Made by a program: the position numbers and the translations under genes. Below are positions 35,533 to 44,820 of a DNA stretch of 64,000 nucleotides, piece after piece; position 1 is the stretch's first letter, and the number at the start of each line of letters is the position of its first letter. This DNA comes from Paraburkholderia sp. NMBU_R16 (GTDB taxonomy: Bacteria; Pseudomonadota; Gammaproteobacteria; Burkholderiales; Burkholderiaceae). Location: positions 62,001-126,000 of the forward strand of contig NZ_JAAAYE010000012.1 in NCBI RefSeq assembly GCF_013282575.1, in the 5' to 3' direction. The notes beneath the pieces are model-generated. The model worked only from the letters and a program-made list of their open reading frames with translations, was not told the origin of the DNA and did no database searches.

Positions 35533-36450
35533 TCAAAGCGCTTCGCGCACCGCTCGTAGAAACTGCTGGGTCCGCTCGTGTTTCGGCGCGGAGAAGAATT
35601 CCCGCGGCGGCCCTTGTTCAACGATCTTTCCCTGCGAAAAGAAACAGACCCGGTCCGCGAAATCCTTCGCGAATCCCATTTGATGCGTGACCATCAGCAT
35701 CGTCAGGTTGTGTTCCTCGCCGAGCCGGCGGATTACATTCAGCACCTCCCCGCACAGCTCCGGATCGAGCGCCGACGTGACTTCATCGAACAGCATGACC
35801 TTCGGCCGCATCGCCAGTGCGCGAGCGATCGCGACGCGCTGCTGCTGGCCGCCCGAAAGTTGCGACGGATAATGATTGCATTTGTCCGCGAGGCCCACCA
35901 GAGAAAGCAATTCACGCGCGCGTTCCAACGCTTCGTTGCGTGAAAGACCCAGCGAGTGGATCGGCGCCTCGATCGTGTTTTGCAGTGCGGTCATATGCGG
36001 AAACAGGTTGAAGCTTTGAAACACCATACCGATCTTGTTGCGTACGGCGCGCAGGTGGCGCGGCGAGGCCGGCACGAGCTTGCCGCCGCTGCGCATATGC
36101 GTGAGCGGTTCCCCATCGACTTCGATCATGCCGCTCGTCAGCGGATCCAGCGTCATGAGCACACGCAGCAGGGTCGATTTACCCGAGCCGCTGGGCCCGA
36201 TGATCGCGACCTTTTCATTCGGTGCGACATCGAGATTGAGTTCGTCGAGCACCGTCAGGGCGCCATAACGTTTCGTGACACCGAGAAAGCGCACCATCGG
36301 TGCGACTTGCGCTCGTTGCGGTATTTGCGCGGCATCCTCGCCGCGCTGGGCCAGGGTGTGTTCGTCGTCTCGCTTCATCGGTTGCTCCATGACGGGCGTT
36401 GCGGGAGAGGCGGTTGAATTGGTCGGCGCGTCGGACGAAGTTTTCATCAT
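35533..36450 (-). CDS. ehuA: Ectoine/hydroxyectoine ABC transporter, ATP-binding protein
   Basis: 305 residues from ATG 36450, which overlaps the TGA of ehuD. Walker A is IIGPSGSGKSTLLR, the signature motif is QLSGGQQQRVAIARAL and Walker B ends in VMLFDEVTSALD. The first 45 residues are a non-conserved polar extension; a start at the internal ATG (residue 25) is possible. It belongs to the polar amino acid ABC family and is assigned to ectoine uptake because it closes the ehuBCD operon next to ectoine catabolic genes. It hydrolyses ATP at the cytoplasmic face of the importer. Confidence 0.88.
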   Translation of the reverse strand: MMKTSSDAPTNSTASPATPVMEQPMKRDDEHTLAQRGEDAAQIPQRAQVAPMVRFLGVTKRYGALTVLDELNLDVAPNEKVAIIGPSGSGKSTLLRVLMTLDPLTSGMIEVDGEPLTHMRSGGKLVPASPRHLRAVRNKIGMVFQSFNLFPHMTALQNTIEAPIHSLGLSRNEALERARELLSLVGLADKCNHYPSQLSGGQQQRVAIARALAMRPKVMLFDEVTSALDPELCGEVLNVIRRLGEEHNLTMLMVTHQMGFAKDFADRVCFFSQGKIVEQGPPREFFSAPKHERTQQFLRAVREAL

Positions 36451-37115
36451 GGCAGCCTTACCGCGCGTTCGACGCGACGCACGAGTGCGGCGAAGCTCAC
36501 GCTGATGATCAGAAAGAAAACGCCGGCGAGCGTGATGGGCTCGAGATAGCGGAACGTCTCGGAGCCGATATTCTTAGCCTGCTGCATCAACTCGACCACG
36601 GTAATCGCCGACAACACGGGTGTGTCCTTGAACATGGCCACGAGATAGTTGCCGAGCGCCGGGATGACGGGACGGATGGCCTGCGGCAGCACGACACTGC
36701 GATATGTGCGCCAGGGCGAGAGCGAAAGCGCACAAGCGGCTTCCCATTGCCCGCGCGCGACGCAGTTCAATCCCGCTCGATAGACCTCGGACGTGTAGCA
36801 CGCATAGTGCAGCGCAATCCCGATCGTACCGGCCGTCAACGCGGACATCGTAATGCCGTAGACGGGCAGTACGTAGAAGATGACATAGACCTGAATCAGC
36901 AACGGTGTGCTGCGAATGAATTCGACGATGAACGTCACCGTATAGGAGAGGGGCTTGATCGGGCTGCGCCGGAGTACGGCGAAAACGAGCCCCAGCACCA
37001 GCGCAATGGCGAAACCGACGAGCGTGATGAAAATCGTGTAGACCGACGCGTGAAGCAGGGCCGGCAGAATGCGCTCGGCATAGCCGAGATCGAAAAGGCG
37101 GTCGGTGCCGTTCAT
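36447..37115 (-). CDS. ehuD: Ectoine/hydroxyectoine ABC transporter permease
   Basis: 222 residues from ATG 37115, overlapping both neighbours by four bases. About five membrane segments are visible, with the HisM/GlnP-family EAA-type loop (EAACALSLSPWRTYRSVVLPQA) that contacts the ATPase. Together with EhuC it forms the inner-membrane channel. Overlapping starts and stops along ehuC-ehuD-ehuA indicate coupled translation. Confidence 0.88.
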   Translation of the reverse strand: MNGTDRLFDLGYAERILPALLHASVYTIFITLVGFAIALVLGLVFAVLRRSPIKPLSYTVTFIVEFIRSTPLLIQVYVIFYVLPVYGITMSALTAGTIGIALHYACYTSEVYRAGLNCVARGQWEAACALSLSPWRTYRSVVLPQAIRPVIPALGNYLVAMFKDTPVLSAITVVELMQQAKNIGSETFRYLEPITLAGVFFLIISVSFAALVRRVERAVRLP

Positions 37116-37777
37116 TTGGCGCCTCCCCGTGCGATACCGTAGCCATGGCTGACTCGGCGCTCGAAATGACGCATGACGGTGGCGAGCAATTGCGCGAGCA
37201 CGAAGTAGATCACGAGTGTCAGCGTGAATATCTCGGCGGTCTCGAACGTCGCCTGGTCCAGCTGGCGAGCCCTGAACGAGAGATCCGAGAGCGTGATGAG
37301 CGAAACGAGCGAGGTACCTTTGAGCAACTCGATCATCAGGTTCGTGGCAGGCGGCAGCGCGTTGATCATCGCTTGCGGCAAAATGATGCGCCGCAGGCGG
37401 GTCAGTGCGGGCATGTTGAGCGCAAGAGCCGCTTCGTATTGTCCGCCGGGCACGGAGCGCAGCGCGCCGCGCAGGATTTCGGATCCATAGGCACCGTAGT
37501 GCAGCCCGAGGCCGATGATTGCCACCTGGAACGGCGTCATGCTGATGGAGATCGGCGGCAACGGCAAGACGAAAAAGAACCAGAAAAGTTGCACGAGCAA
37601 CGATGTACCGCGAAACACCTCGACGTAGACGTTGCCGATCCAGCGCAGCGGCGCGAACGGCGAGAGTTTCGCCGCAGTCGCGACGCAGGCCATGACGACC
37701 GCAAGGAGCGTGCCGAGCGCGGCGATCTGCACCGTGACGAGTGTGCCGCGCAATAGCAAGGGAAGCAATTCCGACAT
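37112..37777 (-). CDS. ehuC: Ectoine/hydroxyectoine ABC transporter permease
   Basis: 221 residues from ATG 37777, with an AGGA eight bases upstream; the longer frame from 37843 is Arg/Pro-rich and not conserved. It has about five membrane segments and the permease loop YEAALALNMPALTRLRRIILPQA. It is the paralogous partner of EhuD. It follows ehuB by 74 bases, leaving room for a secondary structure that could give the binding protein a higher level, as is usual in such operons. Confidence 0.88.
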   Translation of the reverse strand: MSELLPLLLRGTLVTVQIAALGTLLAVVMACVATAAKLSPFAPLRWIGNVYVEVFRGTSLLVQLFWFFFVLPLPPISISMTPFQVAIIGLGLHYGAYGSEILRGALRSVPGGQYEAALALNMPALTRLRRIILPQAMINALPPATNLMIELLKGTSLVSLITLSDLSFRARQLDQATFETAEIFTLTLVIYFVLAQLLATVMRHFERRVSHGYGIARGGAK

Positions 37778-37851
37778 GGGACGTTTCCTCGTGTCCGGAT
37801 GTTTCGGGAGCGGGCGACGGTAGCTCGCGCGAATCGGCGGCACGCCGCCGC

Positions 37852-38718
37852 TCAGCTACCGCTGCAGATCTCGGCCGCGGTTTTGGTCGTCAGATTCGAC
37901 TTGTCGAAGCCGAACGGTGCAACCGTTTGCAGATGATCGGGCGAGCCGAGCCAGCTGTGCAGCACCTTGTCCACTGCGTCGCGCAAGTCCGTATCCTCCT
38001 GACGAAAAGCCAGCGCGCCGTAACCGGTGTGTTTCGGATCGTCGGTAAAATTGGTGACGACTTCGACCTGCCCCGGATCCTTCTTCGCAAGCGCTTTCAT
38101 CGTGAGACCGGTGCCGACGGCGGCATCGACGCGGCGGGCGCGCACGGCTTGCAGTTGCGCGGTCGTGTCCGGTACCTGCAGGAGTTGGTCGGTTTTCACG
38201 CCTTCTTGCTGCGAGTAGCCGACCTCGACGGTACCGGACATGACCGCCAGCTTCGCGTCGGGCAGTTTCGCGATGTCCTTGTAGCTTTGCAGCTTCTTCG
38301 GGTTGCCTTTTTGCACGAGCAGGGTGTCCTGGATCTGGTATTGCGGATCGGCGAACGCAACCTGCTTGCACCGTTCCGGGGTGATGTACATACCCGCGGC
38401 GATGACGTCGAAGCGGCCCGCCTTGAGGCCCGGAATCAGCGAGCCCCATTCCGTCAGCACGGCATCGACTTTCTTGACCCCAAGCTTGGCAAAGACCTTC
38501 TTCGCAATCTCCGGAGATTCGCCGGTGACGGTGCCGTCGGGCGCAGTGTAGGCGAACGGGGCTTCGTTCGCATAGCCGATGCGGACTTCACCGGTACGCT
38601 GAATGCGTTGCAGCGTCGTTTCCGCGAACGCGCTCGGTACGAGCATGGCGAAGCCGGCTGCGACAAGGCAACCGGCGATGAGGAATCCTGAGAACTGACT
38701 GAATCGATTGGCTTTCAT
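37852..38718 (-). CDS. ehuB: Ectoine/hydroxyectoine-binding periplasmic protein
   Basis: 288 residues from ATG 38718. An N-terminal signal peptide ends near AFA-ET (residues 1-32). The mature protein has the family-3 binding-protein layout (TGEVRIGYANEAPFAYTAPD, GRFDVIAAGMYITPERCKQV). The segment around FAYTAPDG and MYITPERC resembles EhuB proteins. It captures ectoines in the periplasm for EhuCDA. It is the first gene of the importer operon and is divergent from enuR with a 220-base regulatory gap. Confidence 0.88.
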   Translation of the reverse strand: MKANRFSQFSGFLIAGCLVAAGFAMLVPSAFAETTLQRIQRTGEVRIGYANEAPFAYTAPDGTVTGESPEIAKKVFAKLGVKKVDAVLTEWGSLIPGLKAGRFDVIAAGMYITPERCKQVAFADPQYQIQDTLLVQKGNPKKLQSYKDIAKLPDAKLAVMSGTVEVGYSQQEGVKTDQLLQVPDTTAQLQAVRARRVDAAVGTGLTMKALAKKDPGQVEVVTNFTDDPKHTGYGALAFRQEDTDLRDAVDKVLHSWLGSPDHLQTVAPFGFDKSNLTTKTAAEICSGS

Positions 38719-38872
38719 GACATTCCCGAGCGTAGTGGGTGAGTCCGTTCGGCGACGAGCGCGCCGGCCTGATCAGACAAGGCCCGCTATCAGGCCGGCG
38801 AGATCGATGCCAAAGCCGTGAAACCTTGTCCTGAGTGCAGGATACAAAGCCATTTTTTTGTTCTCGATTGCT

Positions 38873-38882
38873 CTAGGACAAT
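38873..38882. promoter_or_regulatory. Shared motif in the ehuB-enuR intergenic region
   Basis: CTAGGACAAT occurs here, 57 bases before the enuR start, and again identically before eutB (40377-40386). A related inverted copy TTGTCCTG lies at 38826-38833. The repeated occurrence in front of two ectoine transcription units makes it a candidate EnuR operator. Confidence 0.45.
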
Positions 38883-38938
38883 AATTCTCCGTATATGTTT
38901 TGTCACACCATGCGAAATGGGACGAGAGGAGGCAGACA

Positions 38939-40339
38939 GTGATCGGACATTGGCGCGATGCGGTACGGGCGGTCCACGGCGTGGAATCCAAGTACAAACG
39001 GCTCGTCAAGGCCATCGCGGCCGACATCGAAGCCTCGGTGCTGACGGCCGGCACGCGGCTGCCGCCGCAGCGCGACGTGGCCGGCGAACTGCAAATCAGC
39101 GTGCAGACCGTCACCAACGCGTACAAGGAGCTTGAGCGCCAGGGGCTCATTCGCTGCGAGGTAGGGCGGGGCAGCTTCGTCGCCCCGCGCGTCACCGAAA
39201 AGATGGCCAACTATATGCTCGATACGGCCGAGCGCTCCGTCATCGATTTTTCGATCGCACGCATCATCCACACGCCGGAGCACGATGCGATGTGGCGCAA
39301 GATCTGCGCCAAGCTCGCAAAAATCGAAGATCAGCCGTGGATTCGCGCGTTTCGGCCGATCGCTGGTTTCGAGCATCATCGACGCGCGGGTGTGGCCTGG
39401 CTCGACGCGCTTCGCATGCCGGCATCGACCGATACGCTGCTCGTCACGAATGGCGCTGCGCACGGCATTTTTCTCGCGCTCGCATCGCTCGTGCGGCCCG
39501 GCGATACGGTCGTTTGCGAGAGCCTGACCGATCACGGCGTGATCGGGTCGGCCAACGTACTTGGGTTTACCCTCAAAGGTCTCGAGATCGACGAGTTCGG
39601 CATCCATCCGGAGCATTTCGAGGAGCTGTGCGACAGCGAACGCGTGACGGCACTGGTCTGTACGCCCAATTTGAACAATCCGACCGTGGCGCTCATGCCT
39701 GAATCCCGACGGCGCGCGATCGCGAGGATCGCGGAGCGATATGGAGTTCATGTCATCGAAGACGATGTTTACGGTCCGCTGCTCGCGAAGCCGCTGCCGC
39801 CGATTTCGAGCATGATTCCCGAGCTCTCGTTCTATTGCACGAGCATGACGAAATCGGTGCTCGCGGGACTGCGCATCGGTTACCTGAGCACGCCGCGCCG
39901 GCTCGCGTTGCGCACCGAGAGTACGTTGCGCGTTTCGAGCTGGATGGCGACTTCGCCGATGGCAGAGATCGCCACGCGCTGGATCGACGACGGTACGGCT
40001 GCCCGCCTCGTGCAGATACAACGCGAGCGCCTCGCGCGCAGGCAGGCGCTCGTCGCGCAGATTCTCGGCAGCTACGTGCAGGGCAGCCATCCCCACGCAC
40101 TCTCTGTATGGCTGCGCGTGCCGGAGCACTGGCAGGCCGATCATCTCGTGCGGGCACTGCGCAAGCGCCATATCGCCGTGACGTCGCCCGATCCGTTTCT
40201 CGTGCGCGGTGTCGAAAGCCGGCCGAATGCGGTGCGGCTGTGTGTGGGAGCGGAAGTGAGCGACGATGTCTTCGCCGAGGCGCTGCAGACCGTACGCGAG
40301 GTATTCGAACAATATCCTCAGGTCCACGCGGTCGATTGA
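38939..40339 (+). CDS. enuR: MocR/GntR-type regulator of ectoine catabolism
   Basis: 466 residues from GTG 38939, seven bases after AGGAGG; a TTG 39 bases upstream gives a longer form. The N-terminal winged helix of the GntR family (LPPQRDVAGELQISVQTVTN, AYKELERQGLIRCEVGRG) is fused to an aminotransferase-like domain. The PLP lysine lies in CTSMTKSVLAGLRIGYL. EnuR proteins repress ectoine genes and sense the pathway intermediate N-acetyl-diaminobutyrate, or diaminobutyrate, through PLP. It stands divergent from ehuB and just upstream of the catabolic run. Confidence 0.9.
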   Translation: MIGHWRDAVRAVHGVESKYKRLVKAIAADIEASVLTAGTRLPPQRDVAGELQISVQTVTNAYKELERQGLIRCEVGRGSFVAPRVTEKMANYMLDTAERSVIDFSIARIIHTPEHDAMWRKICAKLAKIEDQPWIRAFRPIAGFEHHRRAGVAWLDALRMPASTDTLLVTNGAAHGIFLALASLVRPGDTVVCESLTDHGVIGSANVLGFTLKGLEIDEFGIHPEHFEELCDSERVTALVCTPNLNNPTVALMPESRRRAIARIAERYGVHVIEDDVYGPLLAKPLPPISSMIPELSFYCTSMTKSVLAGLRIGYLSTPRRLALRTESTLRVSSWMATSPMAEIATRWIDDGTAARLVQIQRERLARRQALVAQILGSYVQGSHPHALSVWLRVPEHWQADHLVRALRKRHIAVTSPDPFLVRGVESRPNAVRLCVGAEVSDDVFAEALQTVREVFEQYPQVHAVD

Positions 40340-40376
40340 CGCTACGATCGAGCGCGTGCGCCGAATCCGAAATGAA

Positions 40377-40386
40377 CTAGGACAAT
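40377..40386. promoter_or_regulatory. Second copy of the ectoine-cluster motif, before eutB
   Basis: CTAGGACAAT, identical to 38873-38882, sits 91 bases before the eutB ATG. A partial direct repeat, CAGGACAT, follows at 40400-40407. Likely target of the same regulator. Confidence 0.45.
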
Positions 40387-40476
40387 CGAATTCGTTTTTC
40401 AGGACATTAGACTGGGCAGCACTGATGAGCCGCATGCTCCCTGGGGCCGCGCTCGACTTTTACCGGTGTACTGTCT

Positions 40477-41484
40477 ATGTCCGTCATTTCGCTTGCCGAT
40501 GTCTACCGCGCGCGGCGCCGTCTCATGGGCCGTGTTGCCCATACGCCGCTCGTCGAATCCGCGAGCCTTTCCGAGCTCGCCGGTACCCGTGTCTACCTGA
40601 AGCTCGAAACCGTGCAGCCGACGGGCAGCTTCAAGATCCGCGGTGCGACGAACGCCCTCGCGCAATTGGCCGAGCGCGGTGTGACGCGCGTCGTCACCGC
40701 ATCGACGGGCAATCACGGCCGGGCGGTCGCGCATGCTGCGCAGGCGCTGGGTCTCGAGGCCACGGTCTGCCTTTCGTCGCGGGTCCCTCAGAACAAAGTG
40801 CAAGCCGTGCGGGCGCTCGGCGCGAAGGTATGCCTGGCCGGCAACAGCCAGGACGACGCCGAACGAGAAGCGGCGCGGCTCGCGGCGCAAGAAGGGCTCG
40901 CTTATGTGCCGCCCTTCGACGACCTCGACGTCATCGCCGGACAGGCGACGATCGGGCTCGAAATCGTCGAAGCGCTTCCCGCCGTCGCACAGATCGTGGT
41001 GCCGCTGTCGGGCGGCGGGCTTTTTTCCGGTGTTGCATTCGCGGCCCGGCAGTGCTGTCCCGAAGTCAAGCTCACGGGCGTCACGATGCGTCGCGGCGCG
41101 GCCATGCATGCCAGCCTTGCAGCCGGCAAACCGGTATGCGTCGACGAAATCGCGACATTGGCCGATTCCCTGGGCGGCGGTATCGGTCTTGCGAATCGAT
41201 ACACCTTTTCGATGACGCGATCGTTGATCGACGACGCGCTTTTGGTCGATGAGGAAGCGATCGCACGTGCCGTCGTCCATGCGTATCGGCACGAGCGGCT
41301 GATTCTGGAGGGCGCCGCCGCGGTCGGCATAGCCGCCGTGCTTGACGGGGCCGTGTCGGCTTCGACGCAGGCGGGCGGCGGTCCGATCGTTCTCATTGCG
41401 AGCGGCGCCAACATCGACATGGATCTGCATCGACGCTTGCTGCTCGAAGCGCCAAGTTTCGAATCGGAGCACATCTTCTCATGA
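40477..41484 (+). CDS. eutB: Hydroxyectoine utilisation dehydratase
   Basis: 335 residues from ATG 40477. It is a fold-type II PLP enzyme with the lysine in PTGSFKIRGATNAL, the substrate loop TASTGNHGRAVAHAA and the PLP phosphate loop VPLSGGGLFSGVAF. It has threonine dehydratase-like length without an ACT domain. In ectoine clusters EutB works with EutC and EutA in handling hydroxyectoine-derived intermediates. Its stop overlaps the eutC start by four bases. No eutA precedes it here. Confidence 0.87.
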   Translation: MSVISLADVYRARRRLMGRVAHTPLVESASLSELAGTRVYLKLETVQPTGSFKIRGATNALAQLAERGVTRVVTASTGNHGRAVAHAAQALGLEATVCLSSRVPQNKVQAVRALGAKVCLAGNSQDDAEREAARLAAQEGLAYVPPFDDLDVIAGQATIGLEIVEALPAVAQIVVPLSGGGLFSGVAFAARQCCPEVKLTGVTMRRGAAMHASLAAGKPVCVDEIATLADSLGGGIGLANRYTFSMTRSLIDDALLVDEEAIARAVVHAYRHERLILEGAAAVGIAAVLDGAVSASTQAGGGPIVLIASGANIDMDLHRRLLLEAPSFESEHIFS

Positions 41485-42473
41485 GCGACATTCTCATTGC
41501 GGGCGAAGCAACGCTTCGCGAACTCGTGCCGCTCGATCGTGCGGCCATCGATCAAGTGGAGGCGGCGTTTGTCTCTCTGGCGACGGAAGCGGTCGCCATG
41601 CCGCCGGTTCTTCGATTGGACGTGCCCGCGCATCGCGGCGAGGTCGACGTGAAAACAGCCTATCTGCCGCGTTTCGACAGCTTCGCGATCAAAGTCAGTC
41701 CTGGTTTTTTCGACAATCCGGCGCTGGGGTTACCCAGCTTGAACGGGCTCATGCTGGTGCTGTCGGCGAAGACGGGCCTCACGCAGGCGGTGCTGCTCGA
41801 CAACGGCTATCTGACCGCGGTGCGAACGGCCGCAGCCGGCGCCGTTGCGGCGCGCTGGCTCTCGCGGCCGGATGCGAAGCGGGCGGCAGTCATCGGCGCG
41901 GGAGAACAGGCACGCCTGCAACTGCAGGCACTGACGCTCGTTCGCGATATCGAGGCCGTGACCGTCTGGGCGCGCAAGCAGGCCTCGGCCGAGCGGTTGG
42001 CGGCCGATGTGCGCGAGACGCTCGGCTTGCCTTGCGAGGTGGCATCGGACGTCGGTGCGGCATTGCGTTGTGCCGATATCGCCCTCACGACGACGCCGAG
42101 CTGCGAGCCGCTCGTCGGTCCGGGCGATTTGCACCCCGGCCTCCATATCACGGCGATGGGCTCGGACGCCGAGCACAAGAACGAGATCGCGCCCGCCGCG
42201 TTGGCACAGGCGCGCTATATCTGCGACCGCCTCAGTCAGACGCGCGTGTTGGGCGAGCTTCGCCACGCGATCGAATCGGGCGTGTGCGAACGGGATGCGG
42301 TATTCCCCGAGCTCGGGGCGATCGTTGCGGGCCGCGCTGCGGGACGCACGAGCGCCGACGACGTGACGATATGCGATCTGACAGGCACGGGTGCGCAGGA
42401 CACGGCGATCGCGGCACTTGCGCTCGAGCGCGTGCGCGCGGCAGGGGCGGGTACCGCGTTTCGTAACGTATGA
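41481..42473 (+). CDS. eutC: Ornithine cyclodeaminase-family protein of hydroxyectoine utilisation
   Basis: 330 residues from ATG 41481, coupled to eutB. The NAD-binding motif AAVIGAGEQARLQLQAL and the family signature TAYLPRFDSFAIKVSPGFF identify the ornithine cyclodeaminase/mu-crystallin family. EutC is proposed to act with EutB to convert the hydroxylated diaminobutyrate intermediate into a form the ectoine pathway accepts. The assignment rests on the operon order eutB-eutC-doeA-doeB. Confidence 0.87.
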   Translation: MSDILIAGEATLRELVPLDRAAIDQVEAAFVSLATEAVAMPPVLRLDVPAHRGEVDVKTAYLPRFDSFAIKVSPGFFDNPALGLPSLNGLMLVLSAKTGLTQAVLLDNGYLTAVRTAAAGAVAARWLSRPDAKRAAVIGAGEQARLQLQALTLVRDIEAVTVWARKQASAERLAADVRETLGLPCEVASDVGAALRCADIALTTTPSCEPLVGPGDLHPGLHITAMGSDAEHKNEIAPAALAQARYICDRLSQTRVLGELRHAIESGVCERDAVFPELGAIVAGRAAGRTSADDVTICDLTGTGAQDTAIAALALERVRAAGAGTAFRNV

Positions 42474-42532
42474 GAGTTTGAATGCGGTCTGTCGCGGCGC
42501 GCAGCGGACCGGGATCGATGCGAGAGGAGCAT

Positions 42533-43759
42533 ATGGCGGAAGACATCCTGCAGCAATTGAAAGGCGAACCTGTGGCGGCGGCCGTACGTCTGCCGTTCGA
42601 GCGGAGCGAATACGACGCGCGGATCGCCAAGGCGCGCCGCGCGATGGCGAACTCGGGAATCGATCTGCTGATCGTCACGGATCCGAGCAACATGGCCTGG
42701 CTCACGGGGTACGACGGCTGGTCGTTCTACGTGCATCAATGCGTCGTGCTGGCCCATGACGGAGAGCCGATCTGGTTCGGGCGCGGACAGGACGCGAACG
42801 GTGCCAAGCGCACCGTCTTCATGGAGCATGCGCAGATCGTCGGCTATCCCGACCACTACGTCCAGTCGCGCGAGCGTCATCCGATGGACTACCTCTCGCG
42901 CGAGGTGATCGAGGCGCGCGGATGGGGTGGGTTGCGGATCGGCGTCGAGCTCGACAACTACTACTTCAGCGCGGCGGCCTTCGCGTCGCTCGCGCGCAAT
43001 CTGCCGAACGCGAAGTGGGTCGATGCGACAGGGCTCGTCAATTGGCAACGGGCCGTCAAGTCGCCGCGCGAAATCGAATACATGCGCATAGCGGCACGCA
43101 TCGTCGAGAAGATGCACGCGCATATCGTCGAGCGTATCGAACCCGGTATGCGCAAGAACGATCTCGTGGCCGAAATTTTTGCGGCGGGCGTGACCGGTGT
43201 GGGAGAACACGGTGGCGACTATCCGGCCATCGTGCCGCTTTTGCCGACGGGCGCCGATGCGGCCGCACCGCATCTGACCTGGGACGACACGCCGTTCGCC
43301 CGCGATGCGGGGACGTTCTTCGAGATTGCCGGATGCTACCGGCGCTACCACTGCCCGCAATCGCGCACCGTCTATCTCGGCAAGCCGCCGAAGCATTTCG
43401 TGGAGGGCGAGCGCGCCGTCGTCGATGGCATCGAAGCGGGCCTGCAGGCCGCGAAACCGGGTAATACCTGCGAGGACATCGCCAACGCATTCTTCGCCGT
43501 ACTCAAGAAATTCGGCATCGAGAAGAACAGCCGCTGCGGTTATCCGATCGGTGCAAGCTACCCGCCCGATTGGGGTGAGCGCACGATGAGCCTGCGCCCC
43601 GGTGACAAGACGGTGCTTGAGCCCGGCATGACGTTCCACTTCATGCCGGGGCTGTGGCTCGACGATTGGGGGCTCGAGATCACGGAGAGCATTCTCATCA
43701 CGGCGAACGGGGTCGAGACGTTTTGCAATACGCCGCGACGGCTTTTCGTGAAGGAGTGA
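42533..43759 (+). CDS. doeA: Ectoine hydrolase
   Basis: 408 residues from ATG 42533, with AGGAG just upstream; a start at 42482 adds 17 residues without a binding site. It has a creatinase/aminopeptidase (pita-bread) fold: an N-terminal creatinase domain (DLLIVTDPSNMAWLTGYDG) and an M24-like C-terminal domain (FFEIAGCYRRYHCPQSRTVY). It opens the ectoine ring to N-acetyl-diaminobutyrate. Like other DoeA proteins it lacks the full M24 metal-ligand set. It lies six bases upstream of doeB. DoeA is also called EutD. Confidence 0.92.
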   Translation: MAEDILQQLKGEPVAAAVRLPFERSEYDARIAKARRAMANSGIDLLIVTDPSNMAWLTGYDGWSFYVHQCVVLAHDGEPIWFGRGQDANGAKRTVFMEHAQIVGYPDHYVQSRERHPMDYLSREVIEARGWGGLRIGVELDNYYFSAAAFASLARNLPNAKWVDATGLVNWQRAVKSPREIEYMRIAARIVEKMHAHIVERIEPGMRKNDLVAEIFAAGVTGVGEHGGDYPAIVPLLPTGADAAAPHLTWDDTPFARDAGTFFEIAGCYRRYHCPQSRTVYLGKPPKHFVEGERAVVDGIEAGLQAAKPGNTCEDIANAFFAVLKKFGIEKNSRCGYPIGASYPPDWGERTMSLRPGDKTVLEPGMTFHFMPGLWLDDWGLEITESILITANGVETFCNTPRRLFVKE

Positions 43760-43765
43760 GGGACG

Positions 43766-44788
43766 ATGCGTGCTTCCCCGATTCAACCGACGATCGACTT
43801 CGAAGCCGAAGGCGAGCAGCATGGTTTTCTGAAGTTGCCCCACTCGCACGATGCCTCCGCGTGGGGGGCGGTCATGATCCCGATCACGGTGATCAAGCGC
43901 GGCGAGGGGCCGACGGCGCTCATTACCGGCGGCAATCATGGCGACGAGTACGAAGGCCCGATTGCGCTATCGAAGCTGGCTTCGACGCTCAAGGCGAGCG
44001 AGATCGCCGGGCGCGTGATCGTCGTGCCGTTCATGAACTACCCGGCGTTTCGCGCGGGCACCCGTACTTCGCCGATCGACAAGGGCAACCTCAATCGCAG
44101 TTTTCCCGGGCGCCCCGACGGCACGGTGACCGAGAAAATCGCCGACTATTTTCAGCGCCATCTGCTGCCGCTCGCCGATTACGTCCTCGATATTCACGCG
44201 GGCGGCAAGACACTCGACTTCGTACCGTTTGCGGCGGTTCACGTATTGCCGGATGCGCAACAGCAGGCCCGTGCCGACGCCGCGATGCGCGCGTTCGGTG
44301 CGCCTTACTCGATGCGTATGCTCGAACTCGACAGCGTCGGACTCTTCGATACGGCGGCGGAAGAGGCGGGCAAAGTGTTCGTCACGACCGAACTCGGCGG
44401 CGGTGGAAGCGCGAGCGCGTCGAGCGTTCGCATTGCCGAGCGCGGCGTGCGTGGATTTCTCGCTCACGCCGGCATCTGCGATGCCGATGCCGGCGCTCGT
44501 GCGGCACCGCGCACGACGACGTTGCTCGATATGCCTGACGGGGATTGCTATACGACGAGCGAGCACGATGGCTTGATCGAGATGTGCAAAGACCTCGGCG
44601 ATACCGTCGAGGCAGGGGAAGTGCTGGCGCGCGTCCACGACATCACGCGTACGGGTGCGCGGCCCCGGGAGTACCGCGCGCGCCGCGGCGGCATCTTCGC
44701 GGCGCGCCACTTTCCCGGTCTGGTGCGGGTGGGCGATACGATCGCCGTGGTGGCCGAAGTCGTCGAACGCGGCATCGCGACGCACTGA
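43766..44788 (+). CDS. doeB: N-alpha-acetyl-L-2,4-diaminobutyrate deacetylase
   Basis: 340 residues from ATG 43766. Zinc-carboxypeptidase-like (AstE/aspartoacylase) motifs are present: GGNHGDEYEGP with His and Glu ligands, NLNRSFPGRPDGT, and DIHAGGKTLDF with the third ligand. The C-terminal 80 residues form a biotinyl-lipoyl-like beta domain (LGDTVEAGEVLARVHD). It removes acetate from N-acetyl-diaminobutyrate to give 2,4-diaminobutyrate. DoeB is also called EutE. The six-base gap after doeA implies one transcript. Confidence 0.92.
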   Translation: MRASPIQPTIDFEAEGEQHGFLKLPHSHDASAWGAVMIPITVIKRGEGPTALITGGNHGDEYEGPIALSKLASTLKASEIAGRVIVVPFMNYPAFRAGTRTSPIDKGNLNRSFPGRPDGTVTEKIADYFQRHLLPLADYVLDIHAGGKTLDFVPFAAVHVLPDAQQQARADAAMRAFGAPYSMRMLELDSVGLFDTAAEEAGKVFVTTELGGGGSASASSVRIAERGVRGFLAHAGICDADAGARAAPRTTTLLDMPDGDCYTTSEHDGLIEMCKDLGDTVEAGEVLARVHDITRTGARPREYRARRGGIFAARHFPGLVRVGDTIAVVAEVVERGIATH

Positions 44789-44820
44789 GCAGGCGTTGAA
44801 TTCACGACGAAGAGCACGCG

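Noticed and set aside
38903-40435. A 510-residue minus-strand frame
   Set aside because: Antisense to enuR, whose fold and PLP lysine are clear on the plus strand.
42236-43939. A 567-residue minus-strand frame
   Set aside because: Antisense to doeA and parts of its neighbours; composition is shadow-like.
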